A DNA stretch of 64,000 nucleotides. Origin: Terrisporobacter mayombei (GTDB taxonomy: Bacteria > Bacillota > Clostridia > Peptostreptococcales > Peptostreptococcaceae). Each line of letters starts with the position of its first letter. The first letter of the stretch is position 1. The notes beneath the pieces are model-generated. The model made no database searches. It saw nothing but the letters and a program-made list of their open reading frames with translations, and had not been told where the DNA came from. The stretch spans positions 1 through 64,000 of the forward strand of contig NZ_JACRYU010000012.1 of the NCBI RefSeq assembly GCF_014333445.1, written 5' to 3'. Shown here piece after piece: positions 38,624 through 48,579 of this stretch. Both the position numbers and the translations under genes were made by a program.

Positions 38624-40003
38624 TTAGCCTACTATTATTTTTCCTTCTGGATATCTAATTTTAGATTTAACCTTAGCACTTCTAGATAATAATGCTACAA
38701 ATATAGTAAGAGAGCCTACCCTTCCTAAGAACATTAATATAATGATTAATAGTTTTCCTAAAGAAGTCATATCTGGGCTACCACCTATACTAAGCCCCAC
38801 TGTAGCAAATGCCGATATAACTTCAAAACTACATTCAAGTAATGTAAACCCAGGGTTCACAATCTTTAAAGCTAATGTACTAAACAACACTATGGTAACA
38901 CCTATAAAAAATATCCCTAAAGATTTTCTTATTATACTTGATCCTATCCTTCTTTGGTATACTTCAATATCTTCTTTACCTAAGATAAATGCTTTTACTG
39001 TTAAGAAAAGTGTAGCAACAGTAGTTGTCTTAAGACCTCCACCAGTAGATGCTGGAGATGCTCCTATAAGCATTAAAATAAGCATTAAAAATAATGTACT
39101 TTCCCCTAATAAAGTTAAGTCTATTGTATTAAATCCTGCTGTTCTTAATGTTACTGACTGGAATATAGATGCTAAAATTTTATCCTTTATATTTAACATC
39201 CCTAAGGTATTTTTATTATTAAATTCAACAATAAAAATAAATAAGAAGCCAATAATGATAAGAATAGCTGTAGTATTTAATACTATTTTAGAATGTATAT
39301 TTAGTTTTGAATACTTCTTGTTATTTATTATATCTAATAAAACAGGGAAACCCATCCCACCTAATATAATTAATCCACTTATTACAAAGTTTATTATGGA
39401 ATTATCAACAAAATAAGTTAATGATGAATATTTAGCACCCGAAATAGGACTCATTAAATCAAATCCTGCATTACAAAAAGCTGAAATTGAATGAAATAAA
39501 CTATACCAAATTCCATTTAATAAACCTAATTTTGGAATAAACACAATGGATAATAGTAATGCCCCTATTCCCTCTATAACAAATGTCATTATAATTATGT
39601 ATCTTGTCAACTTTACTAACCCAGATAAGTCTCTCTGATTTAGTGATTCTTGTATTAATAATCTTTCTCTCAAGTTAATTTTCTTTCTTGTTAAAAGAGA
39701 AAACATCGTAGCAATAGTCATAAATCCTAATCCACCTACTTGTATCAAAGTTATAATTACAAATTGACCAAACTCGTTCCAGTAAGTTGATGTATCAACA
39801 ACAATTAAACCGGTAACGCATACTGCCGATGTAGCTGTGAATAGTGCATTCAAAAATCCAATACTTTCGCCACTTTTGGTAGATACAGGTAAATTTAAAA
39901 TTAGTGCTCCAAATAGTATTAATGCTCCAAATCCTATAACCATTACTTGAGTTGGGTTCATAGAATTAATTTTCAAAAGTAGCTTTTTTAATACGTTTTT
40001 CAA
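38624..40003 (-). CDS. ktrB: potassium uptake transporter KtrB (TrkH family)
   Basis: A 459-residue integral membrane protein with the four repeated M1-P-M2 pore units of the Ktr/Trk family. Selectivity-filter stretches are visible as ATSAVCVTGL, SAFCNAGFDL, SVTLRTAGFNT and ATVGLSIG. It forms the ion channel with KtrA. Start is TTG at 40003 after GGGGTGG. The gap to ktrA is 28 bases. Confidence 0.92.
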   Translation of the reverse strand: MKNVLKKLLLKINSMNPTQVMVIGFGALILFGALILNLPVSTKSGESIGFLNALFTATSAVCVTGLIVVDTSTYWNEFGQFVIITLIQVGGLGFMTIATMFSLLTRKKINLRERLLIQESLNQRDLSGLVKLTRYIIIMTFVIEGIGALLLSIVFIPKLGLLNGIWYSLFHSISAFCNAGFDLMSPISGAKYSSLTYFVDNSIINFVISGLIILGGMGFPVLLDIINNKKYSKLNIHSKIVLNTTAILIIIGFLFIFIVEFNNKNTLGMLNIKDKILASIFQSVTLRTAGFNTIDLTLLGESTLFLMLILMLIGASPASTGGGLKTTTVATLFLTVKAFILGKEDIEVYQRRIGSSIIRKSLGIFFIGVTIVLFSTLALKIVNPGFTLLECSFEVISAFATVGLSIGGSPDMTSLGKLLIIILMFLGRVGSLTIFVALLSRSAKVKSKIRYPEGKIIVG

Positions 40004-40150
40004 TTCTTTCCACCCCTTATTATATATTCATAAAATTTTATTAAATCAATAATCAATAACCAACAACAACATTATACTACATTAAGAGTATTAATAAATA
40101 TTAATTATTTTTAATATTTATCTTATTGCGGTTATTTATTCTTGTTATAC

Positions 40151-40192
40151 AAAAAAGCATCTATAAAGGACAATAGTCATTTATAGATGCTT
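40151..40192 (-). terminator. terminator of infC-rpmI-rplT
   Basis: AAGCATCTATAAA (40155-40167) pairs with TTTATAGATGCTT (40180-40192). The minus strand then runs TTTTTT. It lies 26 bases after the rplT stop. Confidence 0.85.
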
Positions 40193-40217
40193 AAGTATTT
40201 ATGATTACAAGAAATTA

Positions 40218-40574
40218 CTAAGCTAATTTAGCTTTTGCAACTTCTACTAATTTAGCGAATCCTTGTGGATCATGTATTGCCATTTCAGATAACATTTTTC
40301 TGTTAACTTCAACACCTGCTAATTTTAATCCATTCATTAATCTTGAGTAAGATAATCCGTTTACTCTAGCAGCTGCGTTTATTCTTTGTATCCAAAGTTT
40401 TCTGAAATCTCTTTTCTTTAATTTTCTACCTATATAAGCGTTTTTTAATGCTTTCATTACGAAAGTATTAGCTGGTCTATATAATTTGCTTCTAGATCCT
40501 CTGAATCCTTTTGCAAGTTTTAACATTTTTTTATGCTTTTTACGAGCATTCATAGCTCCTTTTACTCTTGCCAT
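40218..40574 (-). CDS. rplT: ribosomal protein L20
   Basis: A 118-residue protein starting [24 protein letters not shown], a standard L20. It assembles into the 50S subunit and is the autoregulator of this operon in Firmicutes. AGGAGG lies eight bases before the ATG at 40574; the ATG at 40580 is too close to it. Confidence 0.97.
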   Translation of the reverse strand: MARVKGAMNARKKHKKMLKLAKGFRGSRSKLYRPANTFVMKALKNAYIGRKLKKRDFRKLWIQRINAAARVNGLSYSRLMNGLKLAGVEVNRKMLSEMAIHDPQGFAKLVEVAKAKLA

Positions 40575-40652
40575 GTTCATGACCTCCTTTATTCTATGTG
40601 TTTTTTAATATTTTTTCGTTTCGTTTATATTTGTAATTTAATTAACTTAATC

Positions 40653-40847
40653 TTAGTAAGGTAATAATTGTGCTATTCTTTTAGCATCACCTTCGCTAAC
40701 TATAGCAGATTGTCTTAAGTTCATTTTAGTTTTAGCTGATTTTTTAGTTAATATATGGCTTTTAAAAGCTTTAGCTCTTTTTAATTTTCCGCTTCCAGTT
40801 TTTTTGAATCTTTTAGCTGCTCCTCTATGAGTTTTCATTTTTGGCAT
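40653..40847 (-). CDS. rpmI: ribosomal protein L35
   Basis: A 64-residue protein starting [21 protein letters not shown], the standard L35 N-terminus. It lies between infC and rplT as in most bacteria, with AGGAGG before the ATG. Confidence 0.97.
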   Translation of the reverse strand: MPKMKTHRGAAKRFKKTGSGKLKRAKAFKSHILTKKSAKTKMNLRQSAIVSEGDAKRIAQLLPY

Positions 40848-40874
40848 GATAAATTCCTCCTCTCAGTTAATCAT

Positions 40875-41384
40875 CTATTTTTTTGGATCTATAATTACAA
40901 CCATGTTATTACCCTCAAATGCTGGGGCTTTTGTTGGTTCTCCAAACTCTTTAACTATATCGATAAATTTAAGCATAACTTCCTTACCGATATCTTTATG
41001 TCCTAGTTCTCTTCCTCTAAAACGAAGTTCAACTTTTACTTTATCTCCTTTTTTAAGGAATTTAATAGCATTATTAGCTTTTGTATTTAAATCATTAGAT
41101 TCAATACCTGGTCTAAGTCTTATTTCTTTAACTGTTATAGTCTTTTGATTCTTTCTAGCTTCTTTTTCTTTTCTAGATTGTTCGTATTTGTACTTACCAT
41201 AATCCATTATTTTGCAAACAGGTGGTTTAGCATTTGGTGATATTTTTACTAAATCTAAATTTTTACTATTTGCAATAGTTTGAGCTTCTCTAGAAGACAT
41301 TATTCCTAATTGTTCTCCAGTTTCAGAAATAACTCTTAATTCCTTATCTCTTATTTGATCATTGATTGATAATTCTTTGCTAAT
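40875..41384 (-). CDS. infC: translation initiation factor IF-3, ATT start
   Basis: A 169-residue IF-3 beginning (M)SKELSINDQIRDKELRVI, with the C-terminal domain VKEIRLRPGIESNDLNTK. The frame is open upstream to a TTG at 41420, but that would place the strong GGAGGTG ribosome binding sequence inside the gene. Seven bases after GGAGGTG comes ATT at 41384, exactly at the family's N-terminus. AUU starts for infC are known in other bacteria, where IF-3 itself represses initiation at this codon. Confidence 0.95.
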   Translation of the reverse strand: MSKELSINDQIRDKELRVISETGEQLGIMSSREAQTIANSKNLDLVKISPNAKPPVCKIMDYGKYKYEQSRKEKEARKNQKTITVKEIRLRPGIESNDLNTKANNAIKFLKKGDKVKVELRFRGRELGHKDIGKEVMLKFIDIVKEFGEPTKAPAFEGNNMVVIIDPKK

Positions 41385-41590
41385 TGTAGGACACCTCCAA
41401 ATTATTTTATATAAAAACAAAAGCGAATGATTAGAGTATCATCCGCTATATAAGTCAAAATTGCACTTAATTTATGAAATATACATAAATTAAACTTATA
41501 TTAACCTTACTAACCCTAGGCGTAAGGTGAGAAACGGACTTCTTCTTATTTTCATCAATTATGTTTTTGTAGTGATTAATATCACCTCAT
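41385..41590 (-). ncRNA. infC leader (L20-type) with attenuator
   Basis: About 200 nt of leader between promoter and infC. A terminator forms from the complements of 41422-41431 and 41438-41447 followed by a T-rich tract. Further upstream a hairpin (41504-41510 pairs with 41522-41528) could be part of the L20-binding fold. Position and terminator fit the L20 leader of Firmicutes, in which L20 binding triggers termination. The fold itself was not computed. Confidence 0.75.
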
Positions 41591-41592
41591 AT

Positions 41593-41621
41593 AATATACT
41601 ATTTCTCGAATAAAATGTCAA
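41593..41621 (-). promoter_or_regulatory. sigma-A-type promoter of infC operon
   Basis: TTGACA (complement of 41616-41621), 17-base spacer, TATATT (complement of 41593-41598). The -35 box is perfect. Confidence 0.82.
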
Positions 41622-41650
41622 CTATTTTTTATAAAATATTAAATTTATTT

Positions 41651-41679
41651 TTGAAACTCGAACAATCTTTTATTATTAT
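41651..41679 (+). promoter_or_regulatory. candidate promoter of the FtsH-like gene
   Basis: TTGAAA (41651-41656), 17 bases, TATTAT (41674-41679), on the forward strand about 110 bases ahead of the start codon. Confidence 0.5.
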
Positions 41680-41789
41680 ACCACACGTATAATTTTTTTT
41701 ATTTATTTTTTTTAAATTTTTAATAATAAATTTTTACAACTTTGGAAAATATAAAGTAAGTAATAATTCTATCCTAGAGGTGCTTAACT

Positions 41790-43190
41790 ATGAATTTTTT
41801 AAATAATTTTTTTAAGAAAATTAATAATCCAGCTCCTGTATTTGCACAGACAAAGTTGGAAAGAGACAACTCATCAGAAGATCATAAAAGTAGCAAGCCT
41901 AAGACAACTTTTAGAGATGTTGCTGGCTTAGACGAAGTTAAAGAGGAACTGTTTGAAGTTGTAGACTTCATGAAATCTCCAGAGAAGTACATAAAAATGG
42001 GGGCAAAGATACCAAAAGGAATTTTATTCTATGGACCTCCAGGTACAGGGAAAACTCTACTTGCTTCTGCAGTTGCTGGTGAAACTGATTCTACTTTTTT
42101 CAATGTAACTGGTTCAGAATTCGTCGAAAAATATGTAGGAGTTGGAGCTAAGAGAGTTCGTACTCTTTTTGAAAAAGCTAGAAAAGAGGCTCCTAGTATA
42201 ATCTTTATCGATGAAATAGATGCTATTGGTGCTAGAAGACATTCAGAAAGCAATAACGAAAAAGACCAGACATTGAATCAACTTCTAGTTGAGATGGATG
42301 GTTTTAATAAAGATGACAATATAATAATAGTAGGAGCCACAAATAGACTCGACTTATTAGACGAAGCTTTATTAAGACCAGGAAGATTTGATAGACATAT
42401 ACGTATAAATTCACCTAATTACAATAGTAGACATGAAATACTAAAAGTTCACACTAATAACAAACCATTGCATAAAGATGTTGACTTAAAGTTATTAGCT
42501 AAAAAAACACATGGATTTAATGGAGCTCATCTAGCAAACATAGCAAATGAAGCCGCTATATTCGCAGTAAGAGATAATAGTGATGAAATTACTCCTCTTC
42601 ATTTTGATAAAGCTATTGAAAGAGTAATTGCTGGTATAGAGCAAAAAAATTCTGTATTAATCGAAAAAGAAAAGAAAATAGTATCTTATCATGAGGCTGG
42701 TCATGCTATAGTTAGCAATATTGTAAATATATGTCCTATACAAAAAATATCTATAGTACCACGTGGAGAAGCCTTAGGATATGTACTTCAATTACCAGAT
42801 GAAGATAGATACATTTATACTAAGGAAGAACTAATAGGAAAAATCAAAATCCTTTTAGCTGGTAAAGCTGCAGAAGAAGTAATTTTCAACCATCTTTCAA
42901 CTGGTGCTAGAGATGATTTAAAGAAAGTGACAGAAATAGCAGATCAAATGGTTTGTGAGTACGGAATGAGCAAACTAGGATTTATGACGATAGAAGGTAA
43001 CTCAAAATCTTTTCTTTCTGAGCAAGTTCAAAGAGAGGCAAATAAAATAGTTGAAGATTGCTATAAAGAAACTATAGATTTAATCAAAAGTAATATAAAT
43101 GATTTACATATAGTTGCTAATTACTTACATGATAAGGAAACTATGACATTAGAAGAACTTAAGTCATTAATACAAAAAGAGCCTTGCTAA
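41790..43190 (+). CDS. FtsH-like AAA+ zinc protease lacking membrane segments
   Basis: A 466-residue M41 family protein. Walker A GPPGTGKT is at 82-89, Walker [10 protein letters not shown] near 137, the second region of homology [13 protein letters not shown] near 191, and the zinc site HEAGH at 301-305 with D376 as probable third ligand. All catalytic parts are intact. Canonical FtsH is about 600-650 residues with two N-terminal membrane helices and an outer domain; here residues 1-40 are hydrophilic, so the enzyme should be soluble. The C-terminal tail is also short. Substrates are unknown. It is the only forward gene between thrS and infC. Confidence 0.88.
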   Translation: MNFLNNFFKKINNPAPVFAQTKLERDNSSEDHKSSKPKTTFRDVAGLDEVKEELFEVVDFMKSPEKYIKMGAKIPKGILFYGPPGTGKTLLASAVAGETDSTFFNVTGSEFVEKYVGVGAKRVRTLFEKARKEAPSIIFIDEIDAIGARRHSESNNEKDQTLNQLLVEMDGFNKDDNIIIVGATNRLDLLDEALLRPGRFDRHIRINSPNYNSRHEILKVHTNNKPLHKDVDLKLLAKKTHGFNGAHLANIANEAAIFAVRDNSDEITPLHFDKAIERVIAGIEQKNSVLIEKEKKIVSYHEAGHAIVSNIVNICPIQKISIVPRGEALGYVLQLPDEDRYIYTKEELIGKIKILLAGKAAEEVIFNHLSTGARDDLKKVTEIADQMVCEYGMSKLGFMTIEGNSKSFLSEQVQREANKIVEDCYKETIDLIKSNINDLHIVANYLHDKETMTLEELKSLIQKEPC

Positions 43191-43193
43191 TAC

Positions 43194-43227
43194 AAAAATA
43201 ACCTAGATTAAAATCTAGGTTATTTTT
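43194..43227. terminator. bidirectional terminator FtsH-like / thrS
   Basis: AAAAATAACCTAGAT (43194-43208) pairs with ATCTAGGTTATTTTT (43213-43227). Confidence 0.88.
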
Positions 43228-43243
43228 ATTTGAATTTTTATAA

Positions 43244-45163
43244 TTAATCTTGTATTATATTAACTCTTTCTTCATCTTCTTTTAGTACCATAGATACAAA
43301 TTCACCTAAGTTCATACTTCCCATTTCGCCTTTATCTCTTGATCTTACAGCAACTTGGTTTTCTGCAGCTTCTTTTTCGCCTACAACTAACATGTAAGGT
43401 ATTTTCTGAAGTTGAGCTTCTCTTATTTTAAATCCTATTTTTTCAGCTCTATCATCCATTTCTACTCTTATACCTATATCAAATAAAGCCTTTTTAACCT
43501 CATTTGCATAATCAAGGTATTTATCAGATATAGGTAGTATTGTTACTTGAGTTGGAGCTAACCAAACTGGGAATTTACCAGCATAGTGTTCTATTAATAT
43601 ACCTATAAATCTTTCTATACTTCCAAATGCAACCCTATGTATCATGACTGGTCTATGCTTTTCACCATCTTGACCTACATAAGTAATATCAAACCTTTGA
43701 GGTAATTGCATATCTAATTGTATAGTTCCACATTGCCATGTTCTTCCTAAACAATCTCTTAAATGGAAGTCTATCTTAGGACCATAGAACGCTCCATCTC
43801 CTTCATTTAATATATATGGAAGATTTAATTCTTCTAAAGCTTCTCTTAATCCATTTTCAGCAGCTTCCCAATCTTGATCAGTTCCTATTGAATTTTCTGG
43901 TCTAGTAGATAACTCTAAGTGATATTCAAATCCAAAAGTCTTATAAACTCTATCTATTAAATCTACAACACCTTTTATTTGATCTTTTATTTGCTCTGGT
44001 AACATGAATATATGTGCGTCATCTTGAGTAAATGCCCTAACTCTCATAAGTCCATGTAATGCCCCTGATAATTCATGTCTATGAACTCTACCAAGCTCTG
44101 CAACCTTCATAGGGAACTCTTTATATGAATGTGGCTTAGAGTTATAGTATATTAATGAACCTGGACAGTTCATTGGTTTTATAGCAAACTGTTGTTCATC
44201 TATATCTACAGTATACATATTTTCTTTGTAGTTATACCAGTGTCCTGAAGTTTCCCATAATTTTTGGTTTAATATTATTGGAGTTTCTATTTCTTGGTAT
44301 CCATCTTCTCTGTGTATCTCTCTCCAGAACTTTAATAAAGAATTTTTTAATTCCATACCTTTTGGTAAGAATAGAGGGAATCCTGGACCCTCTTCTGGTA
44401 TAAAGAATAAATCTAATTCTTTACCTAATTTTCTATGGTCTCTCTTCTTAGCTTCTTCTAATAAGTGTAAGTATTGCTCTAAATCTTTATTCTTTTCAAA
44501 AGTTATACCATAGACTCTTTGAAGCATTTTATTTTTTTCATCTCCACGCCAATAAGCACCTGCAACACTAAGTAATTTAACAGCTTTTACTTTTTTAGTT
44601 GATGGTAAGTGTGGTCCTCTACATAAATCAGCAAAATCGCCTTGTTTGTAGAATGATATAACTTCACCTTCTGGTAAATCTTCTATTAATTCTTGTTTAT
44701 ATATTTCACCATTTTCTTTCGCCCATGCTAAAGCATCTTCTCTTGATAATTCATATCTTTCGATTTTTAAATCTTCTTTAGCTATTTTTTTCATTTCAGC
44801 TTCTATTTTTTCAAGATCTTCCATAGTTAATCTATGATCTAAGTCTATATCATAATAGAATCCATTTTCTATACTTGGCCCTATTGCAAACTTAGCTTCA
44901 GGGTATAATCTTTTTATAGCTTGAGCTAACATATGTGCAGATGTATGTCTAAATACATCTTTACCTTCTACATCATCAAACTTAAATAAGTTTAATGAGC
45001 AATCTTCCTTAACTATATAGTCAAGTCCTACTACTTGATCGTTTACAGATGCAGCAACAACTGCTCTTGCTAGACCTTCACTTATTGATTTTGCAATTTC
45101 TAAGACAGAAAGTTCATTTTCAAACTCTTTTACTGATCCATCTTTTAATATAACTTTAATCAT
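43244..45163 (-). CDS. thrS: threonyl-tRNA synthetase
   Basis: A 639-residue class II synthetase with N-terminal TGS domain (MIKVILKDGSVKEFENELSV), the HxxxH editing-domain motif (FRHTSAHMLAQAI), the catalytic core (MNCPGSLIYY, RVRAFTQDDAHIF) and a C-terminal anticodon-binding domain. The frame runs to 45214, but AGGAGG precedes the ATG at 45163, which gives the standard N-terminus. A T-box leader controls it. Confidence 0.97.
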   Translation of the reverse strand: MIKVILKDGSVKEFENELSVLEIAKSISEGLARAVVAASVNDQVVGLDYIVKEDCSLNLFKFDDVEGKDVFRHTSAHMLAQAIKRLYPEAKFAIGPSIENGFYYDIDLDHRLTMEDLEKIEAEMKKIAKEDLKIERYELSREDALAWAKENGEIYKQELIEDLPEGEVISFYKQGDFADLCRGPHLPSTKKVKAVKLLSVAGAYWRGDEKNKMLQRVYGITFEKNKDLEQYLHLLEEAKKRDHRKLGKELDLFFIPEEGPGFPLFLPKGMELKNSLLKFWREIHREDGYQEIETPIILNQKLWETSGHWYNYKENMYTVDIDEQQFAIKPMNCPGSLIYYNSKPHSYKEFPMKVAELGRVHRHELSGALHGLMRVRAFTQDDAHIFMLPEQIKDQIKGVVDLIDRVYKTFGFEYHLELSTRPENSIGTDQDWEAAENGLREALEELNLPYILNEGDGAFYGPKIDFHLRDCLGRTWQCGTIQLDMQLPQRFDITYVGQDGEKHRPVMIHRVAFGSIERFIGILIEHYAGKFPVWLAPTQVTILPISDKYLDYANEVKKALFDIGIRVEMDDRAEKIGFKIREAQLQKIPYMLVVGEKEAAENQVAVRSRDKGEMGSMNLGEFVSMVLKEDEERVNIIQD

Positions 45164-45195
45164 CGTTTTACCTCCTATAAATTTATATATTATAC

Positions 45196-45459
45196 AATAA
45201 AAAACTCGTCCCAAAAAATTTGGGACGAGTTATATCTCGTGGTTCCACCCAAGTTGATATATAAAAATTATATATCCTCTTGATGACTATAAGGTAGTCA
45301 ACCGAATACTTTCACATATAAAAAATATGATACTAAATTCTGCTCCAAGTTAGTTTTCAAATAGGATTATTTTCGACGAGCTCACAGCCAAGGCTCATTC
45401 TTCTCTTTAAAATAATTAATCTATTTTACTTAGTCTCTTCATCGCACTATTTTTAATTA
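45196..45459 (-). ncRNA. T-box riboswitch, threonine
   Basis: The minus strand has GGGTGGAACCACG (complement of 45238-45250), then a 13-bp terminator stem (45203-45215 with 45219-45231) and a T-run. The probable specifier ACT is the complement of 45352-45354, four bases before TGGAGC, the same geometry as in the pheST T-box. Uncharged tRNA-Thr would prevent termination. Confidence 0.92.
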
Positions 45460-45465
45460 ATCTTA

Positions 45466-45494
45466 ATTATATCAGATAGGTTATTATAATTCAA
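45466..45494 (-). promoter_or_regulatory. sigma-A-type promoter of the thrS T-box
   Basis: TTGAAT (complement of 45489-45494), 17-base spacer, TATAAT (complement of 45466-45471). Confidence 0.8.
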
Positions 45495-45531
45495 CTATAT
45501 TATTTTGCATTTTAATATTAGTTGTATTATG

Positions 45532-46326
45532 TTAATTACTATATATTATTGTTACCTTTCCTTCAAATAATAAACTAACCATTTCTATAATTTCTCTAGA
45601 TTTTTTATTATTAGACATATCTAATATTTCAATTTTTTTAGGACAAAGTGTCATTATTGCACTTATTAAAAGATCTTCATTATTTAAATCTTCTTTCATA
45701 GCCATATTAATCATATCTTGATTATTTAAATTTTCAATTTGATTACCATGTTCATCACTTAAAATAAAATAATCCTCTTTTGTAATAGTTATTCTTAATA
45801 AATCCAATTTTTCTTCTTGTATTTCTATAAAATATTTTAACGAATCTAAAAATTCCTTTTTATCTCTTTTAATCAAATGTTCTTCCAATGCTATGTCACT
45901 TAATATAGATAAATAGCTATGAAAATCTTTCATTCTAAATTTAAAGAAACCATCTAAGTTTAAATCATTGTTATCCATAATAAAATCATATACTTTACTA
46001 TATATAGTTTTTTTTATAAAGTCATTTTTTTTATCAAATAAATTTAATGCTTCTATGTATACACTTTCTTTCTCCTCTTCTTCTATGTTATTATAAGTTT
46101 TCCATATGTAATCTTTCAAATCCCTCTGTTTAATTATATTTATTATTAAATCTGTAATACCAGAACAAAGCCTATCATAGCCTTTTACTTTAGTCATGTC
46201 TATAGATATGCAATCTAAATATTCGTCATAGCTAACTATATCTAGATAACTTTCTCCTTGAAGAAATTCTTTTACAAATTCTATATGTTGGGGTAAAAAA
46301 CTTATCTGCATAGTTCTATACGTCAT
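45532..46326 (-). CDS. ytxC: YtxC-like sporulation family protein
   Basis: A 264-residue soluble, largely helical protein. The general pattern (middle FKFRMKDFHSYLSILSDIALEEHL; C-terminal ISAIMTLCPKKIEILD) and the position just upstream of thrS match the YtxC-like family seen in clostridia and bacilli. Its biochemical role is unknown. AAGGGG precedes the ATG. I assign the family from resemblance, not from a search. Confidence 0.72.
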   Translation of the reverse strand: MTYRTMQISFLPQHIEFVKEFLQGESYLDIVSYDEYLDCISIDMTKVKGYDRLCSGITDLIINIIKQRDLKDYIWKTYNNIEEEEKESVYIEALNLFDKKNDFIKKTIYSKVYDFIMDNNDLNLDGFFKFRMKDFHSYLSILSDIALEEHLIKRDKKEFLDSLKYFIEIQEEKLDLLRITITKEDYFILSDEHGNQIENLNNQDMINMAMKEDLNNEDLLISAIMTLCPKKIEILDMSNNKKSREIIEMVSLLFEGKVTIIYSN

Positions 46327-46511
46327 ACTATCGCCCCTTTCAAATAACTAAGAGAAACTTATTTATATTTAAATATATCTATTGTTATTATTTCATTTAT
46401 AGGTATTTTAATTCATATTCTATAAATAAATAACTTATATTTTAATGAATATATTCCTTTAACGGATTTATTCCTTGCCAGATCTGATAATAGTATAATC
46501 TCCCAGTAAAT

Positions 46512-46543
46512 AAAAAATGCTATGAAAAATTTCATAGCATTTT
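46512..46543 (-). terminator. terminator of the nucleoside ABC genes
   Basis: ATGCTATGAAA (46517-46527) pairs with TTTCATAGCAT (46530-46540). The minus strand continues into TTTTT. Confidence 0.85.
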
Positions 46544-46549
46544 AGTAAA

Positions 46550-47485
46550 TTATCTTTCACCTTTTTTATATGCATTTCCTAAAGCAGATGGTGCTTTAGA
46601 GTTTTTAACAAATAGTACTAAAACTATTAATGTTACTATATAAGGTATCATCGATAATAAATTTTCGTTTATTGTAAATGGTAATGTTGGACTTCCGAAG
46701 TATACAGATAATGCTGTTGAGAATCCAAATAATAAACAAGCAAGTGCCGCCCATTGTGGTCTCCATTTACCAAATATAACAGCTGCCATAGCTATATACC
46801 CTTGTCCAGATACTAAAGTAGGTCTGAATGAAGAAACTAATGCTAAACTCATTGAAGCTCCTCCTAAACCTGCTAAAAATCCAGAAAGTATAACACCACT
46901 GTATCTTACTCTAGTAACATTTATACCTAAAGTATCTGCTGCCCCTGGATGTTCTCCAACAGCTCTTATTCTAAGACCAAATTTAGTTTTATATAAAACA
47001 TAATATACTACTGCAATTAATATAAAAGCAATATAAACTGTTGCATAGTTATTAAATATTGTATCTAATATTCCACCTGATTCAAATATACCATTAAATA
47101 TTCTAGGCATTTTGTTTTCCATAGGTATTGTTGGAGTAGTTGTTGCTCCATGGAACATTATTTTAGATATAAATAAAGCTAAACCTGGAGCTAAAAGGTT
47201 AATTGCAACCCCTGATATAGTATGATCTGCATTGAAATTTATCGTTGCTATTGCATGAATTAATGCAAATAATGCACCAGCAAGACCACCAACTAAAAAT
47301 GCTATCCATGGATTACCTGTTATAACTCCAGTTGCAGCTGCCGAGAAAGCACCAATAGTCATCATACCTTCTAGACCTATATTTATAATACCTGAGTTTT
47401 CAGAGAATACTCCTCCTAATGCTGTATATATAAGGGGAGTTGAGTACATTAATGTTGTACTAATAATAAGCGCTAAATCTTGCAT
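46550..47485 (-). CDS. nupQ: nucleoside ABC transporter permease (NupQ/YufQ type)
   Basis: A 311-residue integral membrane permease of the BPD_transp_2 family, with about eight to ten hydrophobic segments. Conserved loops are FSENSGIINIGLEGMMTIGAF near residue 28 and GLRIRAVGEHPGAADTLGINV near 170, the coupling helix facing the ATPase. Start and stop overlap with nupP in a TAATG, so translation is coupled. Confidence 0.88.
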   Translation of the reverse strand: MQDLALIISTTLMYSTPLIYTALGGVFSENSGIINIGLEGMMTIGAFSAAATGVITGNPWIAFLVGGLAGALFALIHAIATINFNADHTISGVAINLLAPGLALFISKIMFHGATTTPTIPMENKMPRIFNGIFESGGILDTIFNNYATVYIAFILIAVVYYVLYKTKFGLRIRAVGEHPGAADTLGINVTRVRYSGVILSGFLAGLGGASMSLALVSSFRPTLVSGQGYIAMAAVIFGKWRPQWAALACLLFGFSTALSVYFGSPTLPFTINENLLSMIPYIVTLIVLVLFVKNSKAPSALGNAYKKGER

Positions 47486-48579
47486 TATGCATTACCCCCT
47501 TTTGCTCTTTTTGCTTTTATTTTAGTATATAAAATTCTTAATCCATTACTTAAAGCTATAAAGTAAACTATCGAACCTATAACTATGTTTATTACTTCTG
47601 AAGGAGAATTTACAGATTGCATTTTAATACCACCATATTTAAATGCTCCGAATAATAAACCAGAGAATATAACTCCTATAGGATTACTATTAGCTATTAA
47701 CGCTACGGCTATTCCGTCAAATCCGTAACCTTCTTGAGCTGCTAATACAGTTATATTATGAGTTACACCCATAACTTGTATTGCACCTGCTATACCAGCT
47801 AGTAAACCTGCTATAGCCATTGATTTTAATATAGACTTACTTACATCTATACCAGCGTATTCAGCTGCATCTCTGTTATGCCCAACTGCTCTAAGTTCAA
47901 ATCCTAAAGTAGTTTTAGTTAATATAAACCAGATTATAAATACTAATATTAAAGATATAACTATACCCCAGTTAACACTAGTAGCCGGTCCAACTAAATC
48001 TTTCATCCAGTGTATACTTATACTTGCAGTATCTTTTACGTTTACTGATGCTTCACTATTTGGTATAGATAGGAAACTATTTGAAACCATAAAGTTACTT
48101 AGATAAAATGCTATCCAGTTTAACATTATTGAGGCTATAACTTCATTTATTCCAAACTTAGCTTTTAGAAAGCCAGATATTGCTCCCCAAAGTCCACCAG
48201 CAAGTCCTGCTACTATCATTGTCACAGGTATATGGATTATAGCTGGTAAATCTAAACTGTAACCTAATATAGTTGCAACTAATGCACCTATTATAAACTG
48301 ACCTTCTGCACCTATATTAAATAAACCTGTTTTAAAAGCAAATGCTATAGATAAACCAGTAAGAATATATGGTGTTGCCTTTATAATAGTCCAAGCTATA
48401 TATTTAGGTTTTCCTATAATACCTTCTATCATTGCTCCGTAAACTACTATTGGGTCATTTCCTGATATAACAAGAACTATCGCTCCAACAAGTAAACCAA
48501 GAGCTATTGATAATAACGAAAACTTAACTGCATCATTAAAAAAAGAAACTTTATTTTTAGCTTTTAAACTATTTTCCAT
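47485..48579 (-). CDS. nupP: nucleoside ABC transporter permease (NupP/YufP type)
   Basis: A 364-residue partner permease. The loops FKTGLFNIGAEGQFIIGAL and GFELRAVGHNRDAAEYAGIDV are the family signature. The ATG at 48579 is eight bases after AGGAGG and overlaps the end of the ATPase gene. The GTG at 48588 lies too close to the ribosome binding site. Confidence 0.88.
   Translation of the reverse strand: MENSLKAKNKVSFFNDAVKFSLLSIALGLLVGAIVLVISGNDPIVVYGAMIEGIIGKPKYIAWTIIKATPYILTGLSIAFAFKTGLFNIGAEGQFIIGALVATILGYSLDLPAIIHIPVTMIVAGLAGGLWGAISGFLKAKFGINEVIASIMLNWIAFYLSNFMVSNSFLSIPNSEASVNVKDTASISIHWMKDLVGPATSVNWGIVISLILVFIIWFILTKTTLGFELRAVGHNRDAAEYAGIDVSKSILKSMAIAGLLAGIAGAIQVMGVTHNITVLAAQEGYGFDGIAVALIANSNPIGVIFSGLLFGAFKYGGIKMQSVNSPSEVINIVIGSIVYFIALSNGLRILYTKIKAKRAKGGNA

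Noticed and set aside
38742..39416. Forward 224-codon frame opposite ktrB
   Set aside because: Antisense to a well-supported membrane transporter and without start signals.
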